Assembly (NCBI RefSeq): GCF_008704205.1
Contig: NZ_VXLC01000014.1
Location: 1-64,000, forward strand
Direction of reading: 5' to 3'
Origin: Nocardia colli
GTDB lineage: Bacteria > Actinomycetota > Actinomycetes > Mycobacteriales > Mycobacteriaceae
DNA: 64,000 nucleotides
Shown here: positions 17,269 through 26,238 of the stretch, in pieces
Numbering within the stretch: the stretch's first letter is position 1
Layout of the letters: each line of letters begins with the position of its first letter
The notes under the pieces: model-generated
What the model saw: the letters and a program-made list of their open reading frames with translations, nothing else
Databases searched by the model: none
What the model was told of the DNA's origin: nothing
Position numbers and translations under genes: made by a program

Positions 17269-18137
17269 TGACGGAGATTCCCGCCCAGTATCGGCCGTTC
17301 GGCCGGGCCGGCCGCCTCGTCGAGCGCGGCGCCCGCGGACCGCTGACCCTGTTCGAATCGCTGGGCCATCAACTGACTTTCGTGATCCAGGTGCTCGCTG
17401 CGGTGCCGCACACGCTGCGCGCCTACCGGCGCCAGACCATGCTGATCCTCACCGACATCACCTGGGGCAGCGGCAATATCATCGTCGGCGGCGGCACGGT
17501 GGCGGTGCTCGTGTTCCTCGGCGTCGCGGTCGGCGGCTCGATCGGCGTGGAGGGCTTCACCGCGCTGAACATGGTCGGCATGGGTCCGCTGACCGGATTC
17601 GTCTCCGCCTACGCGAACACCAGGGAGATGGCGCCGATGGTCGCCGCGATCGGTTTCGCGGCGCAGGCGGGCTGCCGGATGACCGCGGAGATCGGCGCGA
17701 TGCGCATCTCCGAGGAGATCGACGCGCTGGAAGCCATTGGCATCCGGCCGGTTCCGTTCGTGGTGACCACCAGGGTGATCGCCGGCATGATCACCATCGT
17801 CCCGCTCTATCTGCTGACGTTGATCCTCAGCTACCTGTCCTGCGCGGTGGTGGTCAACGTGCTGCACGGCCAGTCCTCGGGCACCTACTACCACTATTTC
17901 GACGCCTTCCTGCAACCCGGCGACGTGATCGCGTCGCTGATCAAGGCGACCGTCTTCGTGGTGATGATCATCCTGATCCATGGCTACCAAGGGTTTTACG
18001 CGACCGGCGGGCCCGAGGGGGTCGGCCGCGCATCGGGGCGGGCCATCCGCGCCAGCCTGGTGCTCGTGGTGATCGCGGACATGATCATGACGATCGTCTT
18101 CTGGGGTCTCGATGTCGGAATCAAGATTTCGGGGTGA
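17268..18137 (+). CDS. yrbEB: MlaE/YrbE-type ABC permease, second of mce operon (YrbEB)
   Basis: This is the second MlaE-family permease, paired with YrbEA. The coupling region GCRMTAEIGAMRISEEIDALEAIG and at least five membrane segments are visible in 289 residues. Its ATG shares one base with the YrbEA stop (TGATG), so it is translationally coupled. The two permeases would form a heterodimeric channel that passes lipid from the Mce protein complex into or through the inner membrane. Function is from family knowledge. Confidence 0.93.
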   Translation: MTEIPAQYRPFGRAGRLVERGARGPLTLFESLGHQLTFVIQVLAAVPHTLRAYRRQTMLILTDITWGSGNIIVGGGTVAVLVFLGVAVGGSIGVEGFTALNMVGMGPLTGFVSAYANTREMAPMVAAIGFAAQAGCRMTAEIGAMRISEEIDALEAIGIRPVPFVVTTRVIAGMITIVPLYLLTLILSYLSCAVVVNVLHGQSSGTYYHYFDAFLQPGDVIASLIKATVFVVMIILIHGYQGFYATGGPEGVGRASGRAIRASLVLVVIADMIMTIVFWGLDVGIKISG

Positions 18138-18140
18138 CGC

Positions 18141-19169
18141 GTGCCGATATTCGTTGATCATTCAGGACGCACCGCCGGGCGGTGGATGCTGCGGCTGCGC
18201 GGGCTGGTCGTCGCGGCCGTCATCCTGGTGGTGGCCGTGTTCACCACGCAGTACGCGCAGGGGAAGTTCGCCGACAAGTTCACCCTGACCATCGATGCGG
18301 CCACCCTCGGCGAGGGGCTGGCGCCGGGCGCGGAGGTGAAGTTCCGCGGCTTCGGCATCGGCACCGTGCGCAAGGTCCAGACCGTCGACTACGGGCATCA
18401 GCGCATCGAGCTGGCGCTGGATCGCGGCCAGGCCGCCGCGCTGACCGACGACGTGTCGGCGCGGTTCACCTCTTCGAACATCTTCGGTTCCAGCGCAATC
18501 GAATTGGTGAACACCGGCCACGGCGGGCGGCTGCCGGAGAACACCACGCTGTTCATCGGCGCCAACGCGAGCAACGCGACCGTGTCCAGTGTGTTCCGCC
18601 GGGCAGCGCGGCTGACCCAGGTGCTCGATTCCGACACCGTGCGGGCGCTGTTCGATCTGCTGCTGGACAACACCGCCTCGCTCGGTCCCGCGGTGCAGTC
18701 GTTCTTCGCCACCGCCAGGGTGCTCGCCATGAATCAGCGTGCGCCGCTGGCGCATTACCTGGATATCGGCGCCGACGTCAGCACAGGCGTCGCGCAGACG
18801 ACACCGCCGGTGGTCGACGTGATCCTCGGCGTGCTCGACAACAGCGAGTACTTCGGTTCGGCCGAGAACCGGGAGCGGACAAAGCATTCACTGTCCACCT
18901 TGGATACCGCGCTGCTGCTGCCGGTCACCGATCTCTTGCGCCGGGACAACCCCGATCTCGCCGCGATCCTCGGCGGCGTCCTGGATCTGGTGGTGCCGAT
19001 CAGCGCGTCCATCGGCACCGTCGCGCCCGCGTACAACCGGCTGCCCGCCTTGCTCGCCCGGATCGACAGCGCCTTTCCGGTGGTGGACGGCCGGGTGCAG
19101 CTCCAGCTCGAGGTGATCGTGAAAAACATGCCCTATCTGGCGGATTCGATCATCGGGGTGCCGCGATGA
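18141..19169 (+). CDS. mceA: Mce family protein MceA
   Basis: This is the first of six Mce proteins, which form a tube across the cell envelope for lipid uptake, with cholesterol, fatty acids or mycolates as known cargo in relatives. One amino-terminal membrane anchor (about 20-38) is followed by an MlaD/Mce domain (GEGLAPGAEVKFRGFGIG pattern) and the long helical Mce_MceA region with predicted coiled coil. It has 342 residues and a GTG start. Three bases after the permease stop, it continues the operon. Confidence 0.92.
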   Translation: MPIFVDHSGRTAGRWMLRLRGLVVAAVILVVAVFTTQYAQGKFADKFTLTIDAATLGEGLAPGAEVKFRGFGIGTVRKVQTVDYGHQRIELALDRGQAAALTDDVSARFTSSNIFGSSAIELVNTGHGGRLPENTTLFIGANASNATVSSVFRRAARLTQVLDSDTVRALFDLLLDNTASLGPAVQSFFATARVLAMNQRAPLAHYLDIGADVSTGVAQTTPPVVDVILGVLDNSEYFGSAENRERTKHSLSTLDTALLLPVTDLLRRDNPDLAAILGGVLDLVVPISASIGTVAPAYNRLPALLARIDSAFPVVDGRVQLQLEVIVKNMPYLADSIIGVPR

Positions 19170-20173
19170 ACAGTGTGACCGGCGCGGCCGTCAAGCTCGG
19201 CATCTTCGTCGCGATCGTCGCGGTGTGCTCGGCCTTCATTGTGGCCGCGCTGAATACCCCGGTGCCGGAGGATAAGGTCTCCTATGACGCTGTCTTCACC
19301 GATATTTCGGGGCTCTACGCCGGGGATGTGGTGCGGATGTCCGGCGTTGCGGTCGGGAAGGTCGACGAGGTCGCGTTGGACGGCGCTCGCGCCCGGGTGC
19401 GGTTCACCGTGGACCGGCAGCGTCCGGTGTTCGACAACACCGAAGCCGCTGTGCGATACCAGGATCTGATCGGCCAGCGCTACATCGAGCTGATGACCCC
19501 GAAGACCGGCGGGGTGCGGCTCGGCGCCGGCGCCACCATTCCGGTGGAGCGCACCATCCCGAGCTTCGATGTGTCCAAGCTGTTCAACGGTTTCAAGCCG
19601 CTGTTCGAGACCTTGGACACCGCGCAGCTCAACCAGTTCGGCACCAATATCCTGCGGGTGTTGCAGGGCGACGGCAGCGGCATCGGGCCCGCGCTCGCCG
19701 ACTTGGATCAGCTCACCAAGCACGCCAAGAGCAGCGAGGCGGTGGTCGTGCTGCTGATCCACAACCTGGGGGAGATCTCCCGCTCGATCAGCGGAAAGTC
19801 TGCGGCGGTCGGCGATCTGGTCAAACAGCTGAACGGCGTGCTGAGCGCGTTCGGCAGCCGGACCGCGACGATCATCACCGCCATCGAACAGGCCAACCGC
19901 ACGCTGGTGCCGCTCATCCCGCTGCTCGAGGAACTACAAGGGGCCTACGACCAGAGCTACCTGCCGCTGGACGGTTTGCTGCGCAGGCTGTTGCCGCAGA
20001 CCGATCAGCTGGTCGAAATCCTCTCGCTGGTGCCGTCAGTGCTCACCGGGCTCAATCAGAACATCCCGGCGAGCGGCGAGGCGAAGACATATTCCTGCGC
20101 GGGTGGCGAACTCGGGCTACCCGGCATCGGCACCGTCGTGCTGGGCAATCAGAAGCTGGTGGTATGCAGATGA
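19166..20173 (+). CDS. mceB: Mce family protein MceB
   Basis: An amino-terminal membrane anchor (about 9-28) precedes the MlaD-like domain, with SGLYAGDVVRMSGVAVGKV and RYQDLIGQRYIEL as its conserved blocks, and then a long helical region. A CAGGELG-type cysteine near the carboxyl end is typical of MceB. ATG at 19166 overlaps the mceA stop by four bases (ATGA), implying coupled translation. The length of 335 residues is normal. Confidence 0.92.
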   Translation: MNSVTGAAVKLGIFVAIVAVCSAFIVAALNTPVPEDKVSYDAVFTDISGLYAGDVVRMSGVAVGKVDEVALDGARARVRFTVDRQRPVFDNTEAAVRYQDLIGQRYIELMTPKTGGVRLGAGATIPVERTIPSFDVSKLFNGFKPLFETLDTAQLNQFGTNILRVLQGDGSGIGPALADLDQLTKHAKSSEAVVVLLIHNLGEISRSISGKSAAVGDLVKQLNGVLSAFGSRTATIITAIEQANRTLVPLIPLLEELQGAYDQSYLPLDGLLRRLLPQTDQLVEILSLVPSVLTGLNQNIPASGEAKTYSCAGGELGLPGIGTVVLGNQKLVVCR

Positions 20174-21216
20174 CCGGTGCGGCAAGGCAACTGGCCGGGC
20201 TCCCGTTCCGGCTGTTCGGCGAGCTGAAACAGCTACGCAGCGAGAAGTCGGAATCCTGGTCCCAATTGCGCTGGGGCATCGCCGGAGTGCTGGTGAGCGT
20301 GCTCGCTCTGCTGGCCGCCGCGGTGCTCTATGTGGTGCCGTTCGGCGAGCAGTCCTACACGGCGGACTTCCGCAGTTCCGGCGGCGCCCGCACCGGCGAC
20401 GAGGTGCGGATCGCGGGAATCAAAGTGGGACAGGTCCGTTCGGTGGAGCTGGTGGGCGACCACGTCGAGGTGCGCTTCGGCGTGGACCGCGAGGTGCACG
20501 TCGGCGACGCCTCGGCGGTGGCGGTGAAGATGCTGACCCCGATCGGCGGGCACTACCTGTCGCTGGCTCCGCAGGGGGAGTCAGCGCTGGGCGGCAAGCA
20601 CATTCCGCCGGAACGGACCGCCACGCCGTTCGAGCTGACCGACATCATCGACGTCGCCACCCCGGTGCTGAACCAGGTCGACGGCACCACCTTGCGCAGC
20701 ACCATCGCCGAGGTGAACGCCGCGCTGGCCGGTCAGCCGGACGCGGTGCGCTCGATCATCGGCAACTTCAACGACCTGACCGGCGTGCTGGCCGACCGGT
20801 CGAAGCAGCTGGACTCGGCGGTGCGGGTGTCCGACGAATACATCGGCGCGATCGCCACCGATCGGGCGGTGCTCGCCGACTTCGTGCGGGAGCTCGGCGT
20901 CGTCGCGGTGGTGCTCGGGCAGCGCAAGGGCGAGGTCGTCCAGGTCTTCGAGCTGTTGAAGCGGTTCTTCGCGGTGCTGCATCGGCCGGTGCTGGCCTAC
21001 GGCGATTCGATCGAGCCGTCCGTCGCCGAGTTCGAGGCGCTGTTCAACAAACTCGTGCAGGATCCCGGCCGGCTCGACTCGGTGATCGCGGGGATCAAGG
21101 ACTTCATCGGGAAGATCTCGGCCATGCTCGGCGCGGACGGGGTGACGATCGACCAGTCCGCCAGCGTGATTCGTGGTCCGGCGCTGTGCATTCCGTACGA
21201 GGGGAGGACGTGCTGA
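20170..21216 (+). CDS. mceC: Mce family protein MceC
   Basis: A basic cytoplasmic start is followed by a membrane anchor (about 35-55) and the Mce domain (GARTGDEVRIAGIKVGQVRSV, then VKMLTPIGGHYLSL). Helical Mce sequence follows, ending in PALCIPYEGRTC. Two ATGs, at 20164 and 20170, are in frame. I prefer 20170 because it gives an ATGA overlap with mceB and leaves GGTGG at a workable distance. The product has 348 residues. Confidence 0.92.
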   Translation: MTGAARQLAGLPFRLFGELKQLRSEKSESWSQLRWGIAGVLVSVLALLAAAVLYVVPFGEQSYTADFRSSGGARTGDEVRIAGIKVGQVRSVELVGDHVEVRFGVDREVHVGDASAVAVKMLTPIGGHYLSLAPQGESALGGKHIPPERTATPFELTDIIDVATPVLNQVDGTTLRSTIAEVNAALAGQPDAVRSIIGNFNDLTGVLADRSKQLDSAVRVSDEYIGAIATDRAVLADFVRELGVVAVVLGQRKGEVVQVFELLKRFFAVLHRPVLAYGDSIEPSVAEFEALFNKLVQDPGRLDSVIAGIKDFIGKISAMLGADGVTIDQSASVIRGPALCIPYEGRTC

Positions 21217-22265
21217 TGCGGATATGGGGCAGAACGGGTTTGGTCATCGCCGCCGTAGTCGTCACAGTCGCGGTGGTGGTCGGGGTGAGCGGCGCGACCT
21301 GGATGGACCGGGTGCAGCCGGCGAAGCAGACCATGTGCGCCGAATTCACCGACACCGTCGGGCTTTACGAGGGCAACACGGTCACCATGCTCGGCGTGGA
21401 GATCGGCACCGTCTCCGGCATCGAGGCACTCGGCGACCGGATGAAGGTGACGATGACGATCGACGGCGGGCGCGACCTGCCCGCCGACATCAAAGCGGTG
21501 ACCATGTCGAGCTCGATCGTCACCGACCGGCACGTCGAGCTGACCAAGACCTACACCGGTGGACCGAAATTCGATACCGCGCACTGCATTCCGCTGGAGC
21601 GGACCAAGACGCCGGTCGGTATCAGCGAGGCCCTCGATGCGCTCGGCAAGCTCTCCGGCGACCTGCTCGGCGGGCAGCAGTCGCCGACGCCGGGTGCGCC
21701 CTCGGACACCCTGCTCGACCAGACGATCACCGGCGCGGTCCGATCCCTGGACGGCACCGGGCCGCAGTGGAACGCCTTGCTGCAACGCCTGTCTCAGGTC
21801 GTCGGCGATCCAGCGGACCGGGATGTGGTGATCCGCAGGCTCGTCGACAACCTCGATCAGCTCACCACCATGTTCATCACCAACTGGCCGGATATGCAGG
21901 CGCTGCTGGACAATCTGAAGAACGGCGTCCAACTGGTCGACGGCTTCTCCGCGGAACTGTCCAGGGCGGTCGATCTCGCGCTGCAATTCCTGCCGGTGAT
22001 CGCGCGCAATGTCGGCAAGTACGACCAGCAGTCCTACGAGTTCCTGGACCGGATCGTGCCGGAGGTGCACCGGTACGCGGTGCTGGCGGGCAGCATCGTC
22101 GACCTGCTGGTGCAGTTGCCGCCGCTGGCGGATCGGCTGACCCAGGTGTTCGACCCGGCGACGGGCGCGGTGCGGGTGAATTACCTTCCGCCGCACTATG
22201 AATCGGCGGACGGCAGTCAGCCGGGTCTGGTGCGGGTGATCCTCGGATCGTTGGGGGCGCCGTGA
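21216..22265 (+). CDS. mceD: Mce family protein MceD
   Basis: A short amino terminus leads into a membrane anchor (about 7-27). The Mce domain (TVGLYEGNTVTMLGVEIGTV) and a long helical region follow. A strong GGGGAGG ribosome site lies eight bases before ATG 21216, which shares a base with the mceC stop. The product has 349 residues, on the short side for MceD, which often has a proline-rich tail that is absent here. Confidence 0.92.
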   Translation: MRIWGRTGLVIAAVVVTVAVVVGVSGATWMDRVQPAKQTMCAEFTDTVGLYEGNTVTMLGVEIGTVSGIEALGDRMKVTMTIDGGRDLPADIKAVTMSSSIVTDRHVELTKTYTGGPKFDTAHCIPLERTKTPVGISEALDALGKLSGDLLGGQQSPTPGAPSDTLLDQTITGAVRSLDGTGPQWNALLQRLSQVVGDPADRDVVIRRLVDNLDQLTTMFITNWPDMQALLDNLKNGVQLVDGFSAELSRAVDLALQFLPVIARNVGKYDQQSYEFLDRIVPEVHRYAVLAGSIVDLLVQLPPLADRLTQVFDPATGAVRVNYLPPHYESADGSQPGLVRVILGSLGAP

Positions 22266-23281
22266 AGCGACTGATACCCGCGCTCGGCGCGGTGCTGCTG
22301 CTGTTGACCGGGTGTGGGCTGCGCGCGACCGACGTGCCGATCCCCGGAACGTATCTGGCCGGGGACACCTTCTCGATCCGGATCGAATTCGGTTCGGTGC
22401 TGAACCTGCCGGACCGGGCAAAGGTGATCTCCGAGGGCGTCGAGGTCGGCATGCTCGACCGGATCGAGCTGATCGGCGATACCGCCGTCGCCACCGTCGA
22501 CCTGAAATCCGATGTGCAACTGCCGAAGTCGGCCACCGCGGAACTGCGGCAGAGCACCGTCCTCGGGGACATCCACATCGCGTTGCAGGCGCCGCCGAAC
22601 GCCGGCCCGCCGTTCCTGGTGAACGGCGACGTCATCCCGCGCTCGCGCACGGTGCCCGCCGCGAATGTGGAAGACATCCTGCGGGCGCTGTCGAACATCG
22701 TCACCGGCGGGCGTTTCGGGGAAATGCAGGAGCTGGTCTCGAGCGTCAACGCCTCGTTCCCGACCGATCCGGCGGACCTGTCGCGCATCCTGGCCGGCGG
22801 CAAGAACGCGCTGCACGACCTGGCCACGCACGGCGCGGAGATCGATCGGATCCTGGCCGCCGCGGCCAGCGTGACGACCACCCTCGAGGCAAACAAGGAC
22901 AACGTCGATCGCACGCTCACCCTCGGGCCGAGCCGGGCCGCCGGCCTGTCCGACGTGCTGTTCGGGCTGGTCCAGCTGATCATCGACGGCGGCGAATTGG
23001 CCAGGTACGTAGGCGATCTCGCGCTGCCGCTCCGCGGCGATCTGCACGACGTGATCAGCATCCTCGCGCCCGCGGCGCTCACCATCGCGAGCGCCGACAC
23101 CACGGTGCCGATGAACGTCGACGCGATGAACAAGTTGTTGCGCGACAAGCTGATCCCGTTCTTCAGTGCGCCGCCGAACATTCGGGTGCAGCGGGTCAGC
23201 GCGGACGCGGTCGCCGCCGACGCGTCGGCCCGCTCGGACCAGATGATCCAGGTGCTGCGCTCGATTGGAATGGTCCGATGA
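22262..23281 (+). CDS. mceE: Mce family lipoprotein MceE (LprN-like)
   Basis: This is the lipoprotein of the operon. The signal peptide LIPALGAVLLLLTGC ends in the lipobox LTGC, so Cys18 would be lipid-modified. The Mce domain (LPDRAKVISEGVEVGMLDRI) and helical region follow in 339 residues. GTG at 22262 overlaps the mceD stop (GTGA). In mycobacteria the equivalent protein, LprN or LprK, anchors the Mce complex in the membrane. Confidence 0.93.
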   Translation: MKRLIPALGAVLLLLTGCGLRATDVPIPGTYLAGDTFSIRIEFGSVLNLPDRAKVISEGVEVGMLDRIELIGDTAVATVDLKSDVQLPKSATAELRQSTVLGDIHIALQAPPNAGPPFLVNGDVIPRSRTVPAANVEDILRALSNIVTGGRFGEMQELVSSVNASFPTDPADLSRILAGGKNALHDLATHGAEIDRILAAAASVTTTLEANKDNVDRTLTLGPSRAAGLSDVLFGLVQLIIDGGELARYVGDLALPLRGDLHDVISILAPAALTIASADTTVPMNVDAMNKLLRDKLIPFFSAPPNIRVQRVSADAVAADASARSDQMIQVLRSIGMVR

Positions 23282-24222
23282 AGCTCTCCGGTCCGGTCTC
23301 GCTGGCCCTGCTGCTCGTCATGACCGTGGTCTGCGCCGCGTACATGGCCGTCGGCGTGCTCGACATCGATCCGCGGCGCACGACGAATACCGTGACGGTG
23401 CTGATGGATACGTCCGGCGGGCTGATGCAGACCTCCCAGGTCGACCTGCGCGGCATGCGGATCGGGAAGGTGCGCGCGATCACCGCCACCGGCACCGGGC
23501 TCGCGGTGCGGATCGAGCTGGACGCGAAGTACCGGGTGCCGATCGGCAGCGAGGTGCACGTCAGCAACCTGTCCGCAGCGGGCGAGCAGTTCATGGACTT
23601 CCGCCCGACCGGCCTGGCCGGCCCGTATCTCGGCGACGGCAGCGTGATCCCCGCGCATCAGGTGCGCATCGCGACGACGGTCAGCGAGGCGCTGGCCAAG
23701 CTGGACGTGCTGAACGCGCAGATCGATCCGGCGAAGATCGAACAGCTCGCGACCATCCTGTCCCAGGGGTACGCCGGTCGGGAGAGGGAGATCGCCAACC
23801 TGACCCGGGCGCTGACCATGACGGCGCAGATGCTGCACGACAAGCGCGACGAGATCACCCGGCTGTATGTGAACGGGCAGGACCTCGCCGAGAACTTCGA
23901 CGGGTACGGGCCGGTGATCGGCGGCTGGGCCGGCGATTTCACCTCGGTGCTGCCCGAGGTGGTGCACCTGATCATGGGCTTCCAGGGTTATTCCTATGCG
24001 GGCGAGCACATCTGGGACGAGCCGCTCGGACCGCTGGTGCAGAAGATCGACCAGTACCTCGCGGTGCTCGGGCCCGATCTCGCGCACATCGCCACCGCGT
24101 TGAAGCCGTCCACCAGTGTGCTGAAACCCGTTCGGGTGGACGCGGGTTCGATCATCGACCTGCTGTCGGCGACCTTCCCGGAAGACGGCACCGCCCGAAT
24201 CACGCTCGACGTTCCGAAATAG
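23278..24222 (+). CDS. mceF: Mce family protein MceF
   Basis: This is the last Mce protein. A membrane anchor (about 7-27) is followed by the Mce domain (SQVDLRGMRIGKVRAI, VSNLSAAGEQFMDF) and a helical region, 314 residues in total. MceF proteins often carry a long carboxyl-terminal extension, and this one does not. ATG at 23278 overlaps the mceE stop by four bases. Confidence 0.92.
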   Translation: MKLSGPVSLALLLVMTVVCAAYMAVGVLDIDPRRTTNTVTVLMDTSGGLMQTSQVDLRGMRIGKVRAITATGTGLAVRIELDAKYRVPIGSEVHVSNLSAAGEQFMDFRPTGLAGPYLGDGSVIPAHQVRIATTVSEALAKLDVLNAQIDPAKIEQLATILSQGYAGREREIANLTRALTMTAQMLHDKRDEITRLYVNGQDLAENFDGYGPVIGGWAGDFTSVLPEVVHLIMGFQGYSYAGEHIWDEPLGPLVQKIDQYLAVLGPDLAHIATALKPSTSVLKPVRVDAGSIIDLLSATFPEDGTARITLDVPK

Positions 24223-24237
24223 AGAGTTGAGGACCGC

Positions 24238-24924
24238 ATGACCACGAACGAGCCCGCCGACGCGACCGAAACCGGCACGGAACCAACGTCGCTCACTGCC
24301 TCGGCACCCGAAACTGGGGCCGCTGCGGCGTCCGAGGCCGGTGCAACCTCGCCCCGCGTGGCCGCTACCCCCATACGTGTCGCTACCTCGGTGAATGAGC
24401 CGAATTTTCTGCGGCGCAACGGCATCAGCTACGTTCTCGGCGGCCTGACCGTCCTGCTCACCGTGCTCAGCATCGCGCTCGGCCTGTCCTGGCAGTCCAC
24501 CTCCGACGATCTCAGCGCCCTGCGCGGGCAGAACGCCGATCGGGACAAGGCCGCCGAGATCGCGAAGGACTACACCCTGCGCTCGCTCACCTACGACTAC
24601 AAGAACCTGCCCGGGTTCTTCGACGGCGTGCAGCGCGGCACCTCCGACGCGCTGCGCAAGCGCTACGACGAGGTGCACGACACCTTGGCGAAGATCATGA
24701 ACGAGGCGCAGGTGGTGGCGACCGGGCAGGTGCTGGGCACCACGGTGGACGCGCAGGGCAACGAGCAGTTCTCGGTGACGGTGTTCGCGACGCAGAAGAC
24801 GCAGAACATCCAGCAGCCGACGCCGGCCACCGTGCCGAACCTGCTGGTGGTCACCGTGGCGAAGAACGGCGGCGACTGGCAGGTGGTCGACTACGGCCCG
24901 AAGGGCGAGGCGCCGGCGCGTTGA
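24238..24924 (+). CDS. Mce-associated membrane protein (Mas)
   Basis: The first ~55 residues are an unstructured Ala/Thr/Glu-rich cytoplasmic segment. A single membrane helix follows (about 62-82), then an outward globular domain with the Mas-family pattern (AEIAKDYTLRSLTYDYKNL ... VVATGQVLGTTV ... VTVAKNGGDWQVVDYG). Mas proteins stabilise Mce complexes in relatives. It lies 15 bases after mceF with a GAGG ribosome site and closes the mce operon. It has 228 residues. Confidence 0.88.
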   Translation: MTTNEPADATETGTEPTSLTASAPETGAAAASEAGATSPRVAATPIRVATSVNEPNFLRRNGISYVLGGLTVLLTVLSIALGLSWQSTSDDLSALRGQNADRDKAAEIAKDYTLRSLTYDYKNLPGFFDGVQRGTSDALRKRYDEVHDTLAKIMNEAQVVATGQVLGTTVDAQGNEQFSVTVFATQKTQNIQQPTPATVPNLLVVTVAKNGGDWQVVDYGPKGEAPAR

Positions 24925-24967
24925 TAGGCTGACGAGCTATTTGTGCTGGTTCTGACGAAGGAGTGCT

Positions 24968-25642
24968 GTGCCGGAGCAGCCCCGCGCCGCCCGTCGTGGT
25001 CGGCCACCGCTGGCCGGTCTGCCGGAACGGCGCAGGCAGCAGATCATCGAGTCGGCCTATGCGGTGTTCGTCGAGCGGGGTTACGAGGCGACCGCGATCT
25101 CCGATGTGGCCGCGCACGCCGGCATCGGGCAGGGCACGGTGTACCGGTACTTCGCGAGCAAGCGCGAAATCCTCGACCATGTGGTCGATTTCGGGATCGA
25201 GAAGCTCATCGGCGCGCTGGAGCCGCAGACGCTGCTGAGCCGTCCGACGTCGGCGCAGGAACTGCTGGCGGGGGTGCGGGCGGCCATCGTGCGGTTGTAC
25301 GCCATGCTCGAGCACGATCCGGACTTCATCCGGCTGGTGCTCGTCGAGGCGAACGCGATCGACAAGGAACTCAGCGATCGGCTGCTCGGGCTGGAGTTGC
25401 TCGTCAGTACCTTTGTGGCGCAAGAACTTCGGCGTGGAGTATCGGCCGGGTGGATTCGCGCGGACATCGATCCCGAAGTGACGGCGCACATTACGATGAC
25501 CCTGGTGGTGCCCGGGTTGTTGCAGGAGATGCGCGGGGACAACACGCCGCAGGCGCGGGAGCGGGTCACCGACGGGGTGCTCATCGTGCTCGAAAAGGCT
25601 TTGCGGCCACGCGATTCCGTCGCCGCCGGAACCGGGCTATGA
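24968..25642 (+). CDS. TetR family regulator downstream of mce operon (first)
   Basis: A TetR helix-turn-helix is visible (RRQQIIESAYAVFVERGY, ISDVAAHAGIGQGTVYRYF, KREILDHVVDF), followed by a helical ligand domain. GTG at 24968 is preceded by GAAGGAG. The product has 224 residues. It lies 43 bases after the mce operon in the same direction and overlaps the next TetR gene by four bases. A role in mce control is likely from context, but no operator was identified. Confidence 0.87.
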   Translation: MPEQPRAARRGRPPLAGLPERRRQQIIESAYAVFVERGYEATAISDVAAHAGIGQGTVYRYFASKREILDHVVDFGIEKLIGALEPQTLLSRPTSAQELLAGVRAAIVRLYAMLEHDPDFIRLVLVEANAIDKELSDRLLGLELLVSTFVAQELRRGVSAGWIRADIDPEVTAHITMTLVVPGLLQEMRGDNTPQARERVTDGVLIVLEKALRPRDSVAAGTGL

Positions 25643-26238
25643 ATGCTGCCCAACGGCGCGCCGAGCTCGTGTTCGCCGCCTATGAGTTGTTCGTGGACAA
25701 GGGGTATCGGGCGGTGGTCGTCGCCGATATCGTCGCCCGGGCCGGGGTCAGCCACGGCACCTTCTACAACTACTTCACCAGCAAGCGCGACATCCTCGAC
25801 GCGGTCATCGACCACTACTTCGAGTTGATCCGCGACCGGGTGTTCGGCCGGGCGGTGACCGGACATCGGCCGCAGACGCTGGACGAGTTCTGCGTGCTGT
25901 CGGGGCGGGTCATCGATCAATGCTACGAATTGGTCGGCGACGAACCGGGTTTGGTGACCTTCATCCTGCTCGAGGCGACCTCGATCGACGACCGGGTGGC
26001 CGAGCGTTCGATGCGGAACCTGACCATGTACGGCGACGAGGCGACCGCGTGGATCAAGCACGGAATCGCCCTCGGGTACCTGGATTCCGCGCTCGATCCG
26101 CGCTTGACCGGCGAGATTCTGCTCTCGATCCTGTTGTCCGCCTTGCTGTCCGCGATCCGGGCCGGCGCGGACGGGCTGGATCAGGTGCGGGTGCGCACCG
26201 ACCTGGTCGGGTTCGCCCGGGCGGCGCTCGAACCCTAG
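25639..26238 (+). CDS. TetR family regulator downstream of mce operon (second)
   Basis: This is a second, separate TetR protein of 199 residues with a clear helix-turn-helix (VVVADIVARAGVSHGTFYNYF, KRDILDAVIDHYF). ATG at 25639 overlaps the stop of the first regulator (ATGA), so the two are made together. The two proteins are related only at the family level. A pair of coupled TetR genes suggests a heteromeric or two-signal switch, which is inference. It converges on the iminopeptidase gene with a four-base overlap of coding ends. Confidence 0.87.
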   Translation: MNAAQRRAELVFAAYELFVDKGYRAVVVADIVARAGVSHGTFYNYFTSKRDILDAVIDHYFELIRDRVFGRAVTGHRPQTLDEFCVLSGRVIDQCYELVGDEPGLVTFILLEATSIDDRVAERSMRNLTMYGDEATAWIKHGIALGYLDSALDPRLTGEILLSILLSALLSAIRAGADGLDQVRVRTDLVGFARAALEP

